Shown in pieces: positions 1 to 7,151 of a stretch of 11,578 bases of DNA (position 1 is the first letter of the stretch; each line of letters opens with the position of its first letter). This DNA comes from JBGOTP01 sp041476545 (GTDB lineage: Bacteria; Acidobacteriota; Vicinamibacteria; Vicinamibacterales; CAVVIG01). The notes beneath the pieces are model-generated. The model was not told where the DNA came from. It searched no databases and saw nothing but the letters and a program-made list of their open reading frames with translations. The translations under genes were made by a program, and so were the position numbers. The stretch is from contig JBGOTP010000150.1 in the NCBI GenBank assembly GCA_041476545.1, forward strand, positions 1 to 11,578. The letters run 5' to 3'.

Positions 1-2
1 CG

Positions 3-485
3 ATCGAGAGCAAGAATCCCGGTGCAAACGCGCTGAACCGACAGATGCTCGGATTCATCGGCGCGGCAGTGCTCTTTGTAGGCGTGTTCATGCCGATCGC
101 AAGCATGCCGATCGTTGGCTCAATAAACTACTTTCAGAACGGGCGCGGCGACGGCACGTTTGTCCTAGGCTTTGCACTGCTCGCACTGCTCTTCGTTGTA
201 CGACATTTATACGAACTTCTCTGGATTCCGGGATTGGGCTCCCTGGGGGTTCTGGCGTTCACGTTTGCCAATCTTCAGGCGAAGTTGGCGGAGATGCACA
301 CGAGCATGTCTCGTGAGTTGGCCGACAACCCATTTCGAGGAATCGCAGAAGCCATAACCGGAACATTTCAACTCCAGTGGGGTTGGGCCGTGCTCGTCGT
401 TGGTTCAGTTGTCCTGCTGATCGCCGCGTTCTCGAAACAGGCAGTGACGAGTCGGGTGGCGAGATCACCAGACGAAGTGGTCTGA
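3..485 (+). CDS. Small multi-pass membrane protein of unknown function, probably 5'-truncated by the window edge
   Basis: The frame is open from the left edge, so the true start may lie outside the window. The first ATG inside is at 45, with no clear ribosome-binding site, preceded by 14 hydrophilic codons that could be a linker from a missing N-terminal part. From that ATG the product is 146 aa. Hydrophobic segments lie at about residues 3-22, 38-56, 58-76 and 113-131, and a hydrophilic loop separates the third and fourth. The stretch GVFMPIASMPIVGSINYFQN, followed by GRGDG, resembles from memory a widespread uncharacterised family of small bacterial membrane proteins with a PIVG-x-x-NYFQNG-x-GDG signature. 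No catalytic motif is seen. Its base composition looks less GC-rich than the downstream genes. It ends 93 bp before the SDR gene and has no visible link to the chemosensory operon. I am sure of coding and membrane location, not of function. Confidence 0.7.
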   Translation: MESKNPGANALNRQMLGFIGAAVLFVGVFMPIASMPIVGSINYFQNGRGDGTFVLGFALLALLFVVRHLYELLWIPGLGSLGVLAFTFANLQAKLAEMHTSMSRELADNPFRGIAEAITGTFQLQWGWAVLVVGSVVLLIAAFSKQAVTSRVARSPDEVV

Positions 486-578
486 CGCAGCCAGAGGTCC
501 CCAGCGCAATCGACGGGACGCACGCTGCCCTATTGATTCTTCGTGTCCTTCGCGACTTCGTGATACACAAGACAGGCT

Positions 579-1319
579 ATGGATCTGAATGGACGCGTCG
601 TGCTGATTACGGGCGCCAAGCGAATCGGCGCGGTGGTGGCGGAAGAACTTGCCAGGCGCGGGGTTGATGTCGCGCTCGGCTACGCCCGGTCTCGAGACGA
701 AGCAGAAGCGGCGGCGGCGCGCGTGCGCGGCCACCTCCGGCGGGCCGTCGTCCTGCAGGCGGACCTGTCGGTGCCGGAGGCCTGTCAGGCGCTCGTGACG
801 TCGACCGTCCAGGATCTCGGTCGCCTGGACATTCTGATCAATATGGCGTCGGTCTACGTCGAGCGCCCGTTCGACCAACTGCGGGTCGCCGACTGGAACG
901 CCGCTGCGGATGTCGATCTCCGGGCGGCATTCCTGTGCGCGCAGGCGGCTGCGCGGCACATGCGCACGCAGGGCGGCGGGCACATCATCAACTTCAGCGA
1001 CTGGGTCGCCAAGAGCGGCCGTCCGCGGTACCGCGGCCTCCTGCCGTACTATGTCGCGAAGGCCGGCGTCATCGCCTTGACCGAGGCGCTTGCGCTGGAA
1101 CTGGCCACGGACGCCATCCTCGTCAATGCGATCGCCCCGGGCCCGATCGTCGCGCCGCCGGCGACAACCGATGAGGAGTCGAGAGCCGTCGAACGGGCGA
1201 CGCCGCTCGGCCGGTGGGGCGGCGAGATGGAAATCGCGAAAGCCATCCTCGGGTTGCTCGACAGCGACTTCATCACCGGCGAAACCATCCGGGTCGATGG
1301 CGGACGCCACCTCAGGTAG
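579..1319 (+). CDS. Short-chain dehydrogenase/reductase (SDR), pteridine-reductase-like
   Basis: A 246-aa protein of normal classical-SDR length, expected to be a cytosolic NAD(P)H-dependent oxidoreductase with a Rossmann fold. The cofactor loop is TGAKRIG (residues 11-17), the spacing and AKR-(I/L)-G form found in pteridine reductases such as FolM and PTR1. Asp62 (ADL) fits the adenine-contacting position. The active site has Ser140, Tyr157 and Lys161 (YYVAK). NAIAPGPI (183-190) and the C-terminal ITGETIRVDGG (232-242) are typical of the family. Two deviations are seen: INMAS (87-91) stands where NNAG is usual, and Asp113 (DVDLRAAF) replaces the tetrad Asn. The ATG at 579 places the nucleotide-binding motif at the normal distance from the N-terminus; the upstream AAGACAGG is only a weak ribosome-binding site. 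The substrate cannot be told from the sequence. A 137-bp gap separates it from the sensor kinase, so it need not be co-transcribed. Confidence 0.9.
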   Translation: MDLNGRVVLITGAKRIGAVVAEELARRGVDVALGYARSRDEAEAAAARVRGHLRRAVVLQADLSVPEACQALVTSTVQDLGRLDILINMASVYVERPFDQLRVADWNAAADVDLRAAFLCAQAAARHMRTQGGGHIINFSDWVAKSGRPRYRGLLPYYVAKAGVIALTEALALELATDAILVNAIAPGPIVAPPATTDEESRAVERATPLGRWGGEMEIAKAILGLLDSDFITGETIRVDGGRHLR

Positions 1320-1423
1320 ATATCAACCGCACGCGTCCATGGCGCGCGGGCAGGATCCTGGCCGCCAGAACAGGGCGTAGCAGGTGTAGCGCCGGCTCCG
1401 AAGCGCCGATAGCGTTTTTGAGG

Positions 1424-1433
1424 GATCCGGATC
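1424..1433. repeat. Perfect 10-bp palindrome in the kinase leader
   Basis: GATCCGGATC is its own reverse complement and sits 23 bp before the start codon of the hybrid kinase, in the only sizeable gap before the operon (1320-1456). It could be half of an operator or a chance event in GC-rich DNA. I found no convincing -35/-10 or sigma-54 pair around it, and no other gene or RNA is visible in the gap. Confidence 0.25.
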
Positions 1434-1456
1434 GCGGCACTTGAGACAGAGCGCCC

Positions 1457-4120
1457 ATGAACCCATTCTCGACCTCTCGTCTCCGGACACGTCTGGCCCT
1501 GATGGCTCTGATGGCGGTCGTGCCATCGGTTACCGTCCTGCTGTACAACGGCGCCAACGAGCGGAGTCACGCCCGAGCGGATCGACTCCACGACAACAAG
1601 GAAATCGTACGCCTCGTGGCGAGCGAGCAGGCCCGTGTCCTCACCAAGGGGCATCGTTTGCTCCTGACGCTATCCCAGTTCCCCGCGTTGCGGGCGCAGA
1701 GTGCGCGTGAGTGTGACACCGTTCTGCCGAGTATCCTGCAAGACCATCCCGACTATCTCAACCTCGTGGTGGTCAACGCGGACGGCTCGCCTTTCTGTGC
1801 GGGCAAGTCCGCCGCCAGCCAGTGGCTGAAGGACGCGCCGCCCGACGCCCGCCCGTGGTTGCAGCGGGCCGTGCAGACTCAAACAGCGGCCTTGGGCGAC
1901 TACCAGTTCGACGCCACGACCGGGCGGCCGAACGTGGTTGTGGCACAGCCGCTGCTCGATCCGGCCGGCCGTGTCATCCGCGTGATTGCCGTCACGATTC
2001 CGCTCGAGCAGCTCCATCCGGCCATGTCCATGTCGCTCCCACCGACTGCCACGCTGGCCCTGTTCAATCGAGATCGGACGACGCTGGCGCGGTATCCCGA
2101 GGCCCCGCGTGTGATTGGGCAGCCGATGCCGGACACCGTGCCCTCCGTCTCCCCAGCGACCGGCGCGCGGGAGGTGGCCGACGCGGTCGGTGTGGATGGC
2201 ATCCGCACGCTGTCCATCACCGAGCGGGTCGCGGGGGACTTCGACACCGGACTCTTTGTGTCGATGAGCGTGGAGTACGCCTCCGCCTTCGCCACCGCGG
2301 ATCGGATGCAGTCCCAGCAACTGGCGCTGCTCGGGCTTGTGTCGCTCGTGACCCTCGGCGCCGCATTGGTCGGCGGCGAGCTGTTCGTGTTTCGTCCCGT
2401 GAAGACCTTGCAGGATGTCACTCGCCGCCTGGCGGCGGGCGATCTCGCCGCGCGCGCGCAACTGGCCGGCGGCGTCCCGGGATTGCACGAGCTCGGCAAC
2501 GCGGTCAACGCCATGGCCGACGCGCTCGTGGCGCGGCGGCACGAGCGCGACCACGTGGAACACCAGTTGCGGTCATCCGAGGACCGGTACCGGCAGTTGT
2601 TCGACAAGAGCCCGCACGCCATGTGGGTCCACGATCCGGACACGCTGGCGTTCCTCGCCGTCAATACGGCGGCCGTCGAGCGATATGGGTACAGCCGCGA
2701 CGAGTTTCTCCGGCTGACGGTGAAAGATCTGCACCCTCTAGAGGATCGGTCTCGGCTCGAGGAGACGCGGCGAGCCGGGGGCCTCGGCCGAGCCGGGGAC
2801 ACCTGGCGCCACCGGACCAAAGAAGGACGTTCGCTCGATGTCGAGCTCCGGGTGAGTCTCGTCCGGTGGAACGACCGCTCCGTCCGCATGGCGCTGGTCG
2901 ATGACATCACCGAACGGAAGCAGCTCGAGGCCCAGTTCCGTCAAGCGCAGAAAATGGAGGCGGTGGGGCAACTGGCCGGTGGCGTGGCGCACGATTTCAA
3001 CAATTTGCTGACCACAATCCTGGGCTATTGCGAGCTGCTCTCGATCACGGACCTGGGTGAATCGCAGCAGAACGACCTCGCGGAGATTCGCAAGAGCGGA
3101 GAAAGCGCGGCGCGTCTGACGCGGCAATTGCTGGCCTTCAGCCGCAAGCAGATTGTCGAGTTGCGGGTATGGAATCTTGGCGACATCGTGCGCGACCTCC
3201 AGAACATGACCCGGCGGCTCATCGGTGAACATATTTCGCTCATCGTCAACGTGTCTCCGGACCTGGGCCTGTCGATGGCCGATCGGGGACAGATCGAACA
3301 AGTGCTGATGAACCTGGTGGTCAACGCGCGTGATGCGATGCCGAACGATGGGACGCTGACCATTGCCGCGGACAACGTCGACATCGATACAGTCCTCCCC
3401 AGCGCCCCCTGGATGCCGGTGGGCCCGTACGTGAGGCTCGCCGTCGCGGACACCGGCCAGGGCATGACGCCTGACGTCGCCAGCCATCTGTTCGAGCCAT
3501 TCTTCACGACGAAGGAACGCGGGAAGGGGACCGGCCTTGGGCTTGCCACCGTGTACGGGATCGTCAAACAGAGCAGCGGTCACGTGTCCGTCGACACCGC
3601 GCCTGGATGCGGGACGACCTTTACGATCTATCTGCCGCGCGTTGAGGCGGTCGACGTGCCGGACGACTGCCAGGCCGGCGACCTCGTCACGATCACCGGG
3701 ACGGAAACGGTGGTCGTCATCGATGACGACGCCAGCGTGGCGGCCGTCGCTCGACGCGTGCTTCAAGAGGCCGGCTATCGGACGTTGGTGGCCAACGATC
3801 AGGTCGAGGCGTTTACGCTCTGCACGCAAGAGCGAGCCGATCTCCTGCTGACCGACGTCGTCATGCCGGTGGAGAACGGGCGCGCGCTTGCCAACCGCTC
3901 CAGTGCCGTGCACGCCAGTCTCAAGATCCTCTTCATGTCCGGCTATACGGATGACGCGATCGTGAAACACGGTGTTCTTGACCCCGGTACCGCCTTCATC
4001 CACAAACCATTCTCGTCACGCGAGCTGCTTCGCAAGGTGCGCGACGTACTGGATTCGCGCGCGGAGATGGCTCAGAAACACGGACTATTGATCGGCGCGG
4101 TCGAAGCCGATACAGCGTAA
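1457..4120 (+). CDS. Membrane-bound hybrid sensor histidine kinase (Cache-like sensor, HAMP, PAS, HisKA, HATPase, receiver)
   Basis: An 887-aa inner-membrane hybrid kinase. In order: TM1 at about 12-30; a periplasmic region at about 31-285 resembling a double-Cache sensor; TM2 at about 288-312; HAMP at 313-362; PAS at about 371-488 (starts SSEDRYRQLFDKSPHAMW); HisKA with phospho-His512 in GGVAHDFNNLL; and HATPase with N box LMNLVVNARDAM (Asn619, Asn623), G1 DTGQGM (665-670), F box LFEPFFTTK and G2 GKGTGLGL (689-696). A C-terminal receiver has acidic residues 756-758, phospho-Asp800 (LLLTDVVMP), Ser828 and Lys850. All key residues are present, so it should autophosphorylate and pass phosphate from His512 to Asp800. 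There is no Hpt domain, so onward transfer would need another protein. It ends 6 bp before the stand-alone receiver gene, in the same frame. This implies co-transcription with the Wsp-like genes, but a functional link is inferred. The ligand is unknown. The ribosome-binding site is weak (GAGACAGAG). Confidence 0.93.
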   Translation: MNPFSTSRLRTRLALMALMAVVPSVTVLLYNGANERSHARADRLHDNKEIVRLVASEQARVLTKGHRLLLTLSQFPALRAQSARECDTVLPSILQDHPDYLNLVVVNADGSPFCAGKSAASQWLKDAPPDARPWLQRAVQTQTAALGDYQFDATTGRPNVVVAQPLLDPAGRVIRVIAVTIPLEQLHPAMSMSLPPTATLALFNRDRTTLARYPEAPRVIGQPMPDTVPSVSPATGAREVADAVGVDGIRTLSITERVAGDFDTGLFVSMSVEYASAFATADRMQSQQLALLGLVSLVTLGAALVGGELFVFRPVKTLQDVTRRLAAGDLAARAQLAGGVPGLHELGNAVNAMADALVARRHERDHVEHQLRSSEDRYRQLFDKSPHAMWVHDPDTLAFLAVNTAAVERYGYSRDEFLRLTVKDLHPLEDRSRLEETRRAGGLGRAGDTWRHRTKEGRSLDVELRVSLVRWNDRSVRMALVDDITERKQLEAQFRQAQKMEAVGQLAGGVAHDFNNLLTTILGYCELLSITDLGESQQNDLAEIRKSGESAARLTRQLLAFSRKQIVELRVWNLGDIVRDLQNMTRRLIGEHISLIVNVSPDLGLSMADRGQIEQVLMNLVVNARDAMPNDGTLTIAADNVDIDTVLPSAPWMPVGPYVRLAVADTGQGMTPDVASHLFEPFFTTKERGKGTGLGLATVYGIVKQSSGHVSVDTAPGCGTTFTIYLPRVEAVDVPDDCQAGDLVTITGTETVVVIDDDASVAAVARRVLQEAGYRTLVANDQVEAFTLCTQERADLLLTDVVMPVENGRALANRSSAVHASLKILFMSGYTDDAIVKHGVLDPGTAFIHKPFSSRELLRKVRDVLDSRAEMAQKHGLLIGAVEADTA

Positions 4121-4126
4121 AGCTCA

Positions 4127-4564
4127 GTGACCCAGGAATCTCAATCGCCGTCCCCGCATGCGGGGAATCAGCAGCCGATCGTCGTGCTGCTCGTGGACGA
4201 TCAGCGCTTCATCGGTCTGGCGCTCGGGCGATTGCTCGCGACCGAGACCGATATCCAGCTCCACTGCTGCGACAAGGGGCCCGAGGCCGTTTCGCGCGCG
4301 AACGCCATCGCGCCGACGGTGATTCTCCAGGACATGGTCATGCCCGGCATCGACGGGCTGACGCTCGTCGGCCTCTTTCGCCAGAACCCGGCCACGGCTC
4401 GTACGCCCATCATCATGCTCTCGGCGAACGACGATGCGGGGAGCCGCGAACAGTCGCTTGCCGCTGGAGCGAACGATTACCTGTTGAAGCTGCCGGCGAA
4501 GAACGACCTCATCGCCTGCCTTCGCAGGCATGCACAACATCAGGATGCCACGGTCACTATGTGA
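4127..4564 (+). CDS. Stand-alone response regulator receiver, WspR-type receiver lacking a GGDEF domain
   Basis: A 145-aa cytosolic protein made of one receiver domain (about residues 18-138). It has the acidic pair Asp24-Asp25 (LLVDDQ), phospho-Asp69 in PTVILQDMVMPGIDGLTL, Ser99 and Lys121, so it should accept phosphate. Compared from memory with Pseudomonas WspR, it shares the VDDQ-x3-IG start, HCC/HFC region, ANxIxPTVILQDxVMPGxDGLTL, AGANDYL and the KLP after the conserved Lys (KPF is more usual). WspR continues into a GGDEF diguanylate cyclase. Here the protein stops at once and the chemoreceptor starts 12 bp later, so there is no room for an output domain. The start is GTG at 4127; an in-frame TAA just upstream (4118-4120) excludes a longer protein and no good ribosome-binding site is visible, so translation may be coupled to the kinase gene. 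Likely partners are the downstream CheA hybrid, the upstream hybrid kinase, or both. Confidence 0.9.
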   Translation: MTQESQSPSPHAGNQQPIVVLLVDDQRFIGLALGRLLATETDIQLHCCDKGPEAVSRANAIAPTVILQDMVMPGIDGLTLVGLFRQNPATARTPIIMLSANDDAGSREQSLAAGANDYLLKLPAKNDLIACLRRHAQHQDATVTM

Positions 4565-4569
4565 GAAGG
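4563..4569 (+). promoter_or_regulatory. Shine-Dalgarno site for the chemoreceptor
   Basis: GAGAAGG ends 7 bp before the ATG at 4577 and overlaps the stop codon of the receiver gene. It is the best-matched ribosome-binding site in the first half of the operon and supports the chosen receptor start. Confidence 0.6.
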
Positions 4570-4576
4570 CGGACAG

Positions 4577-6691
4577 ATGAAGAACCTCAAAGTCTGGCAG
4601 CGTTTCGTACTGATGGCGACGGTCACCGTCCTTCCATTCGCGCTGGTCACGTACAAGATGGTCGGGTCGATCAACTCGCTGGGCGTGGCGTTCGCCGAGC
4701 AGGAGACTCGCGGACTCGTCTACTACCGGCCACTGCTCGTGCTGCTCAGGGACCTGCGAGCGCATCGCGGGCTGGCGGCCACCGTCCTCAGCGGCGACAG
4801 CTCGTCCAAGTCCCGCCTCGACGGTAAACGCATCGACATCGAGAACGACATCAAGGTCGTCAACGAAGTCGACGAGCGCCTGGGCGGCACCTTGCGCACC
4901 ACGCAGCAGTGGACTGCGTTGCGCGACGCGACGCACGCGCTGCTCGACAAGAGCCCCGGCCAGTCGGCGACCGACAGCTTTGCGCTGCACACCGGAGTGA
5001 TTCAAGACACGATCGCCCTCGTGACGCACGTCGGCGATACGTCGAATCTCACGCTCGATCCGGATATCGACAGCTCCTACCTGATGAACATCATCATCTT
5101 CCAGAGTCCGGAACTGAGCGAAACGCTGGCGCAGGCGCGCGACCTTGGCAGCAGCATCGCGGCGGCCAGGAAAGGGACCCCGGAGCAGTTCGCCAGATTG
5201 ACCGAGTTGTCGACCCTGATGGGCTACTTGCGCACGCACGTCGACGCCTCGTTCTCCAGGGTGCTCCAGATCGAGAAGCTCAAAACGCTTCTCGACGCCG
5301 ACGCGCGCGCGACCGCCACCGCGGTTCAGGACGCGAGCGGCCAGGTGGCGAAGCTCGTGGCCACCCGTGGGATGGAGACAGACAGCGCGCAGTATGTCTC
5401 CACGCTGACGACACACGTCGAGTCGATCGGTTCACTGGAGCAACACGTCACCGGCCTGCTCGACGATCTCCTGACCACGCGAATCGCGAAGTTCCGGCGT
5501 GACATCTTCGAGACGCTGGCCTGGGTTGCGCTTGGCTTTCTGGTCCTCTCCATCATGGGCCTTCTCTTCATGAGAGATGCCACCGAGAGCCTCGGGCAGG
5601 TCGTGGACGTCGCCAACCAGATCGCGGCCGGCGATCTCGAAGGGAAATCGGCTCTTCACGCTCGTAAGGACGAGCTCGGTGTGCTCGGGCGGGCCTTCGA
5701 CCAGATGGCCGGAGCCCAGAGGGACATGGTCGGGGTGGCCGAACGTATCGCCGCGGGCGACCTGGCCGTCGTGGTCAAGCCGCGCTCGGATCGCGATGCG
5801 CTGGGCCACGCGCTCGCCCACATGGTCGAGAGACTGTCGAACCTCGTGACCGAGGTCCACCGATCGGGCATTCAGGTCAACACGTCGGTCAACGAGATCG
5901 CGGCCACCGCCCGTCAGCAGCACGCCACGGCCACCGAAATCGCCGCGACCACCACCGAGATCGGCGCCACCTCGAAAGAGATTGCCGCCACCTCGAAAGA
6001 GCTGGTGCGAACGATGAACGAGGTCTCGGGGGTCACCGATCAGTCCGCCGTGCTTGCCGGCAGTGGACAGGCGGGCCTGACGCGCATGGAGGAGACCATG
6101 CGCCACGTCATGGAGGCCGCCGGCTCCATCAACGCCAAGCTCGCGGTGCTGAACGAGAAGGCCGGGAACATCACCCAGGTCGTCACGACCATCACGAAGG
6201 TCGCGGATCAGACGAACCTGCTGTCGCTGAATGCCGCCATCGAAGCCGAAAAGGCGGGCGAATACGGCCGCGGGTTTGCCGTCGTCGCCACCGAGATTCG
6301 CCGCCTCGCGGATCAGACGGCGGTCGCCACCTACGACATCGAGCAGATGGTCAGGGAGATCCAATCGGCCGTGACAGCGGGTGTCATGGGCATGGACAAG
6401 TTCTCCGAGGAAGTCCGTCGCGGCATGCAGGAAGTCCAGCAGGTCGGCGACCAGTTGTCGCAGATCATTCAGAACGTGCAGGCGCTGGCGCCACGCGTTG
6501 AAGCGGTCAACGAAGGGATGCAGGCCCAGGCCACCGGGGCCACGCAGATCACGGAGGCGCTCGCGCAGTTGAACGATGCCGCTCAGCAGACGGTCGAATC
6601 GCTGCGCCAGTCGAACCAGGTGATCGACGGACTGAACCAGGCCGCGAGCGGCATGCGTGGCGGCGTGTCGCGCTTCAAGCTGGTCGCGTAG
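4577..6691 (+). CDS. wspA: WspA-like methyl-accepting chemotaxis protein with a large helical sensor and two HAMP domains
   Basis: A 704-aa inner-membrane receptor that should control the CheA-like kinase through the two CheW proteins. TM1 is at about 8-27. A periplasmic region of about 280 aa looks all-helical and may be a NIT-like or bimodular helical bundle (HRGLAATVLSGDSS at 63-76; LTLDPDIDSSYLMN at 158-171). TM2 is at about 311-332, HAMP 1 at 333-386, and a second HAMP-like unit at about 387-430 (AERIAAGDLAVVV). The signalling hairpin follows, with a tip at about 540-590 containing DQTNLLSLNAAIEAEKAGEY and GRGFAVVATEIRRLADQT. The EKAGEYGRGF variant, rather than ARAGEQGRGF, is what I recall from WspA. 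Residues 443-452 (ATARQQHATA) fit the methylation-site consensus. It has no C-terminal CheR-binding pentapeptide, matching the TPR-bearing CheR encoded next door. It is longer than pseudomonad WspA (about 540 aa), mostly in the sensor and extra HAMP. Confidence 0.93.
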   Translation: MKNLKVWQRFVLMATVTVLPFALVTYKMVGSINSLGVAFAEQETRGLVYYRPLLVLLRDLRAHRGLAATVLSGDSSSKSRLDGKRIDIENDIKVVNEVDERLGGTLRTTQQWTALRDATHALLDKSPGQSATDSFALHTGVIQDTIALVTHVGDTSNLTLDPDIDSSYLMNIIIFQSPELSETLAQARDLGSSIAAARKGTPEQFARLTELSTLMGYLRTHVDASFSRVLQIEKLKTLLDADARATATAVQDASGQVAKLVATRGMETDSAQYVSTLTTHVESIGSLEQHVTGLLDDLLTTRIAKFRRDIFETLAWVALGFLVLSIMGLLFMRDATESLGQVVDVANQIAAGDLEGKSALHARKDELGVLGRAFDQMAGAQRDMVGVAERIAAGDLAVVVKPRSDRDALGHALAHMVERLSNLVTEVHRSGIQVNTSVNEIAATARQQHATATEIAATTTEIGATSKEIAATSKELVRTMNEVSGVTDQSAVLAGSGQAGLTRMEETMRHVMEAAGSINAKLAVLNEKAGNITQVVTTITKVADQTNLLSLNAAIEAEKAGEYGRGFAVVATEIRRLADQTAVATYDIEQMVREIQSAVTAGVMGMDKFSEEVRRGMQEVQQVGDQLSQIIQNVQALAPRVEAVNEGMQAQATGATQITEALAQLNDAAQQTVESLRQSNQVIDGLNQAASGMRGGVSRFKLVA

Positions 6692-6694
6692 CCA

Positions 6695-7144
6695 GTGCTG
6701 TTTCTCGTGCTGCAGCTCGGGGACGACCGCTACGCCCTGAACACCGGGCAGATCGGCGAGATTCTGCCCATGGTGCAGCTGAAGCAGATTCCGCAGGCGC
6801 CTCCGGGCGTCGCGGGCGCGTTCAACTATCGAGGGGCTCCGGTGCCCGTCATCGACCTGAGCCAATTGACCCTCGGGCGGCCAGCCCGAATGAGCCTGAG
6901 CACTCGTCTCGTTGTCGTCGACTACACGGATCACGCGGGCGGCACGCGCCGGCTGGGCCTCATCGCCGAACGGGCCACCGACACGATGCGCCTGGATCCG
7001 GCGGACTTTGGTCCGTGCGGCGTCACAAACGACGACACGCCCTACCTTGGACCGGTGCTTGCCGACCAACGCGGTCTGATTCAGTGGGTGGATCCCGCCA
7101 CGATTGTGCCGCCGTCCATCAGTGCCATGTTGTTCAGGGACTAG
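6695..7144 (+). CDS. wspB: CheW-like coupling protein (WspB position)
   Basis: A 149-aa single CheW domain that bridges the chemoreceptor and the CheA-type kinase in a membrane-associated array. The core signature GAFNYRGAPVPVIDL (41-55) corresponds to the GxxNxRGxxxPVxDL of CheW proteins. FNYRG rather than INLRG is the version I associate with Wsp-type CheW. Other family features are the N-terminal strand LVLQLGDDRYAL, IGEILPMVQLKQIP (20-33) and RLGLIAERATD (86-96). No extra domain is present. The start is a GTG three bases after the receptor TAG, in the same frame and with no obvious ribosome-binding site, so translation is probably coupled to the receptor. The next ATG lies well inside the domain, which supports the GTG. 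Its position between receptor and CheR matches wspB. Confidence 0.9.
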   Translation: MLFLVLQLGDDRYALNTGQIGEILPMVQLKQIPQAPPGVAGAFNYRGAPVPVIDLSQLTLGRPARMSLSTRLVVVDYTDHAGGTRRLGLIAERATDTMRLDPADFGPCGVTNDDTPYLGPVLADQRGLIQWVDPATIVPPSISAMLFRD

Positions 7145-7151
7145 CCGGACC

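Noticed and set aside
533..566. A sigma-70-like pair TTGATT and TGATAC before the SDR gene
   Set aside because: The spacer is 22 bp, well beyond the usual 16-19 bp, and the boxes are imperfect.
1391..1418. A possible rho-independent terminator after the SDR gene (GC-rich segment followed by TTTTT)
   Set aside because: The best stem I can draw is CGGC/GCCG with an 8-base gap, 7 bases before the T run. That is too weak and badly placed for a confident call.
7104..7151. An ATG 16 codons upstream of the chosen CheR start
   Set aside because: It overlaps the end of the CheW gene and adds a Cys/Arg-rich stretch not seen in CheR proteins. ATG 7152 follows the CheW stop directly and fits the usual CheR N-terminus.
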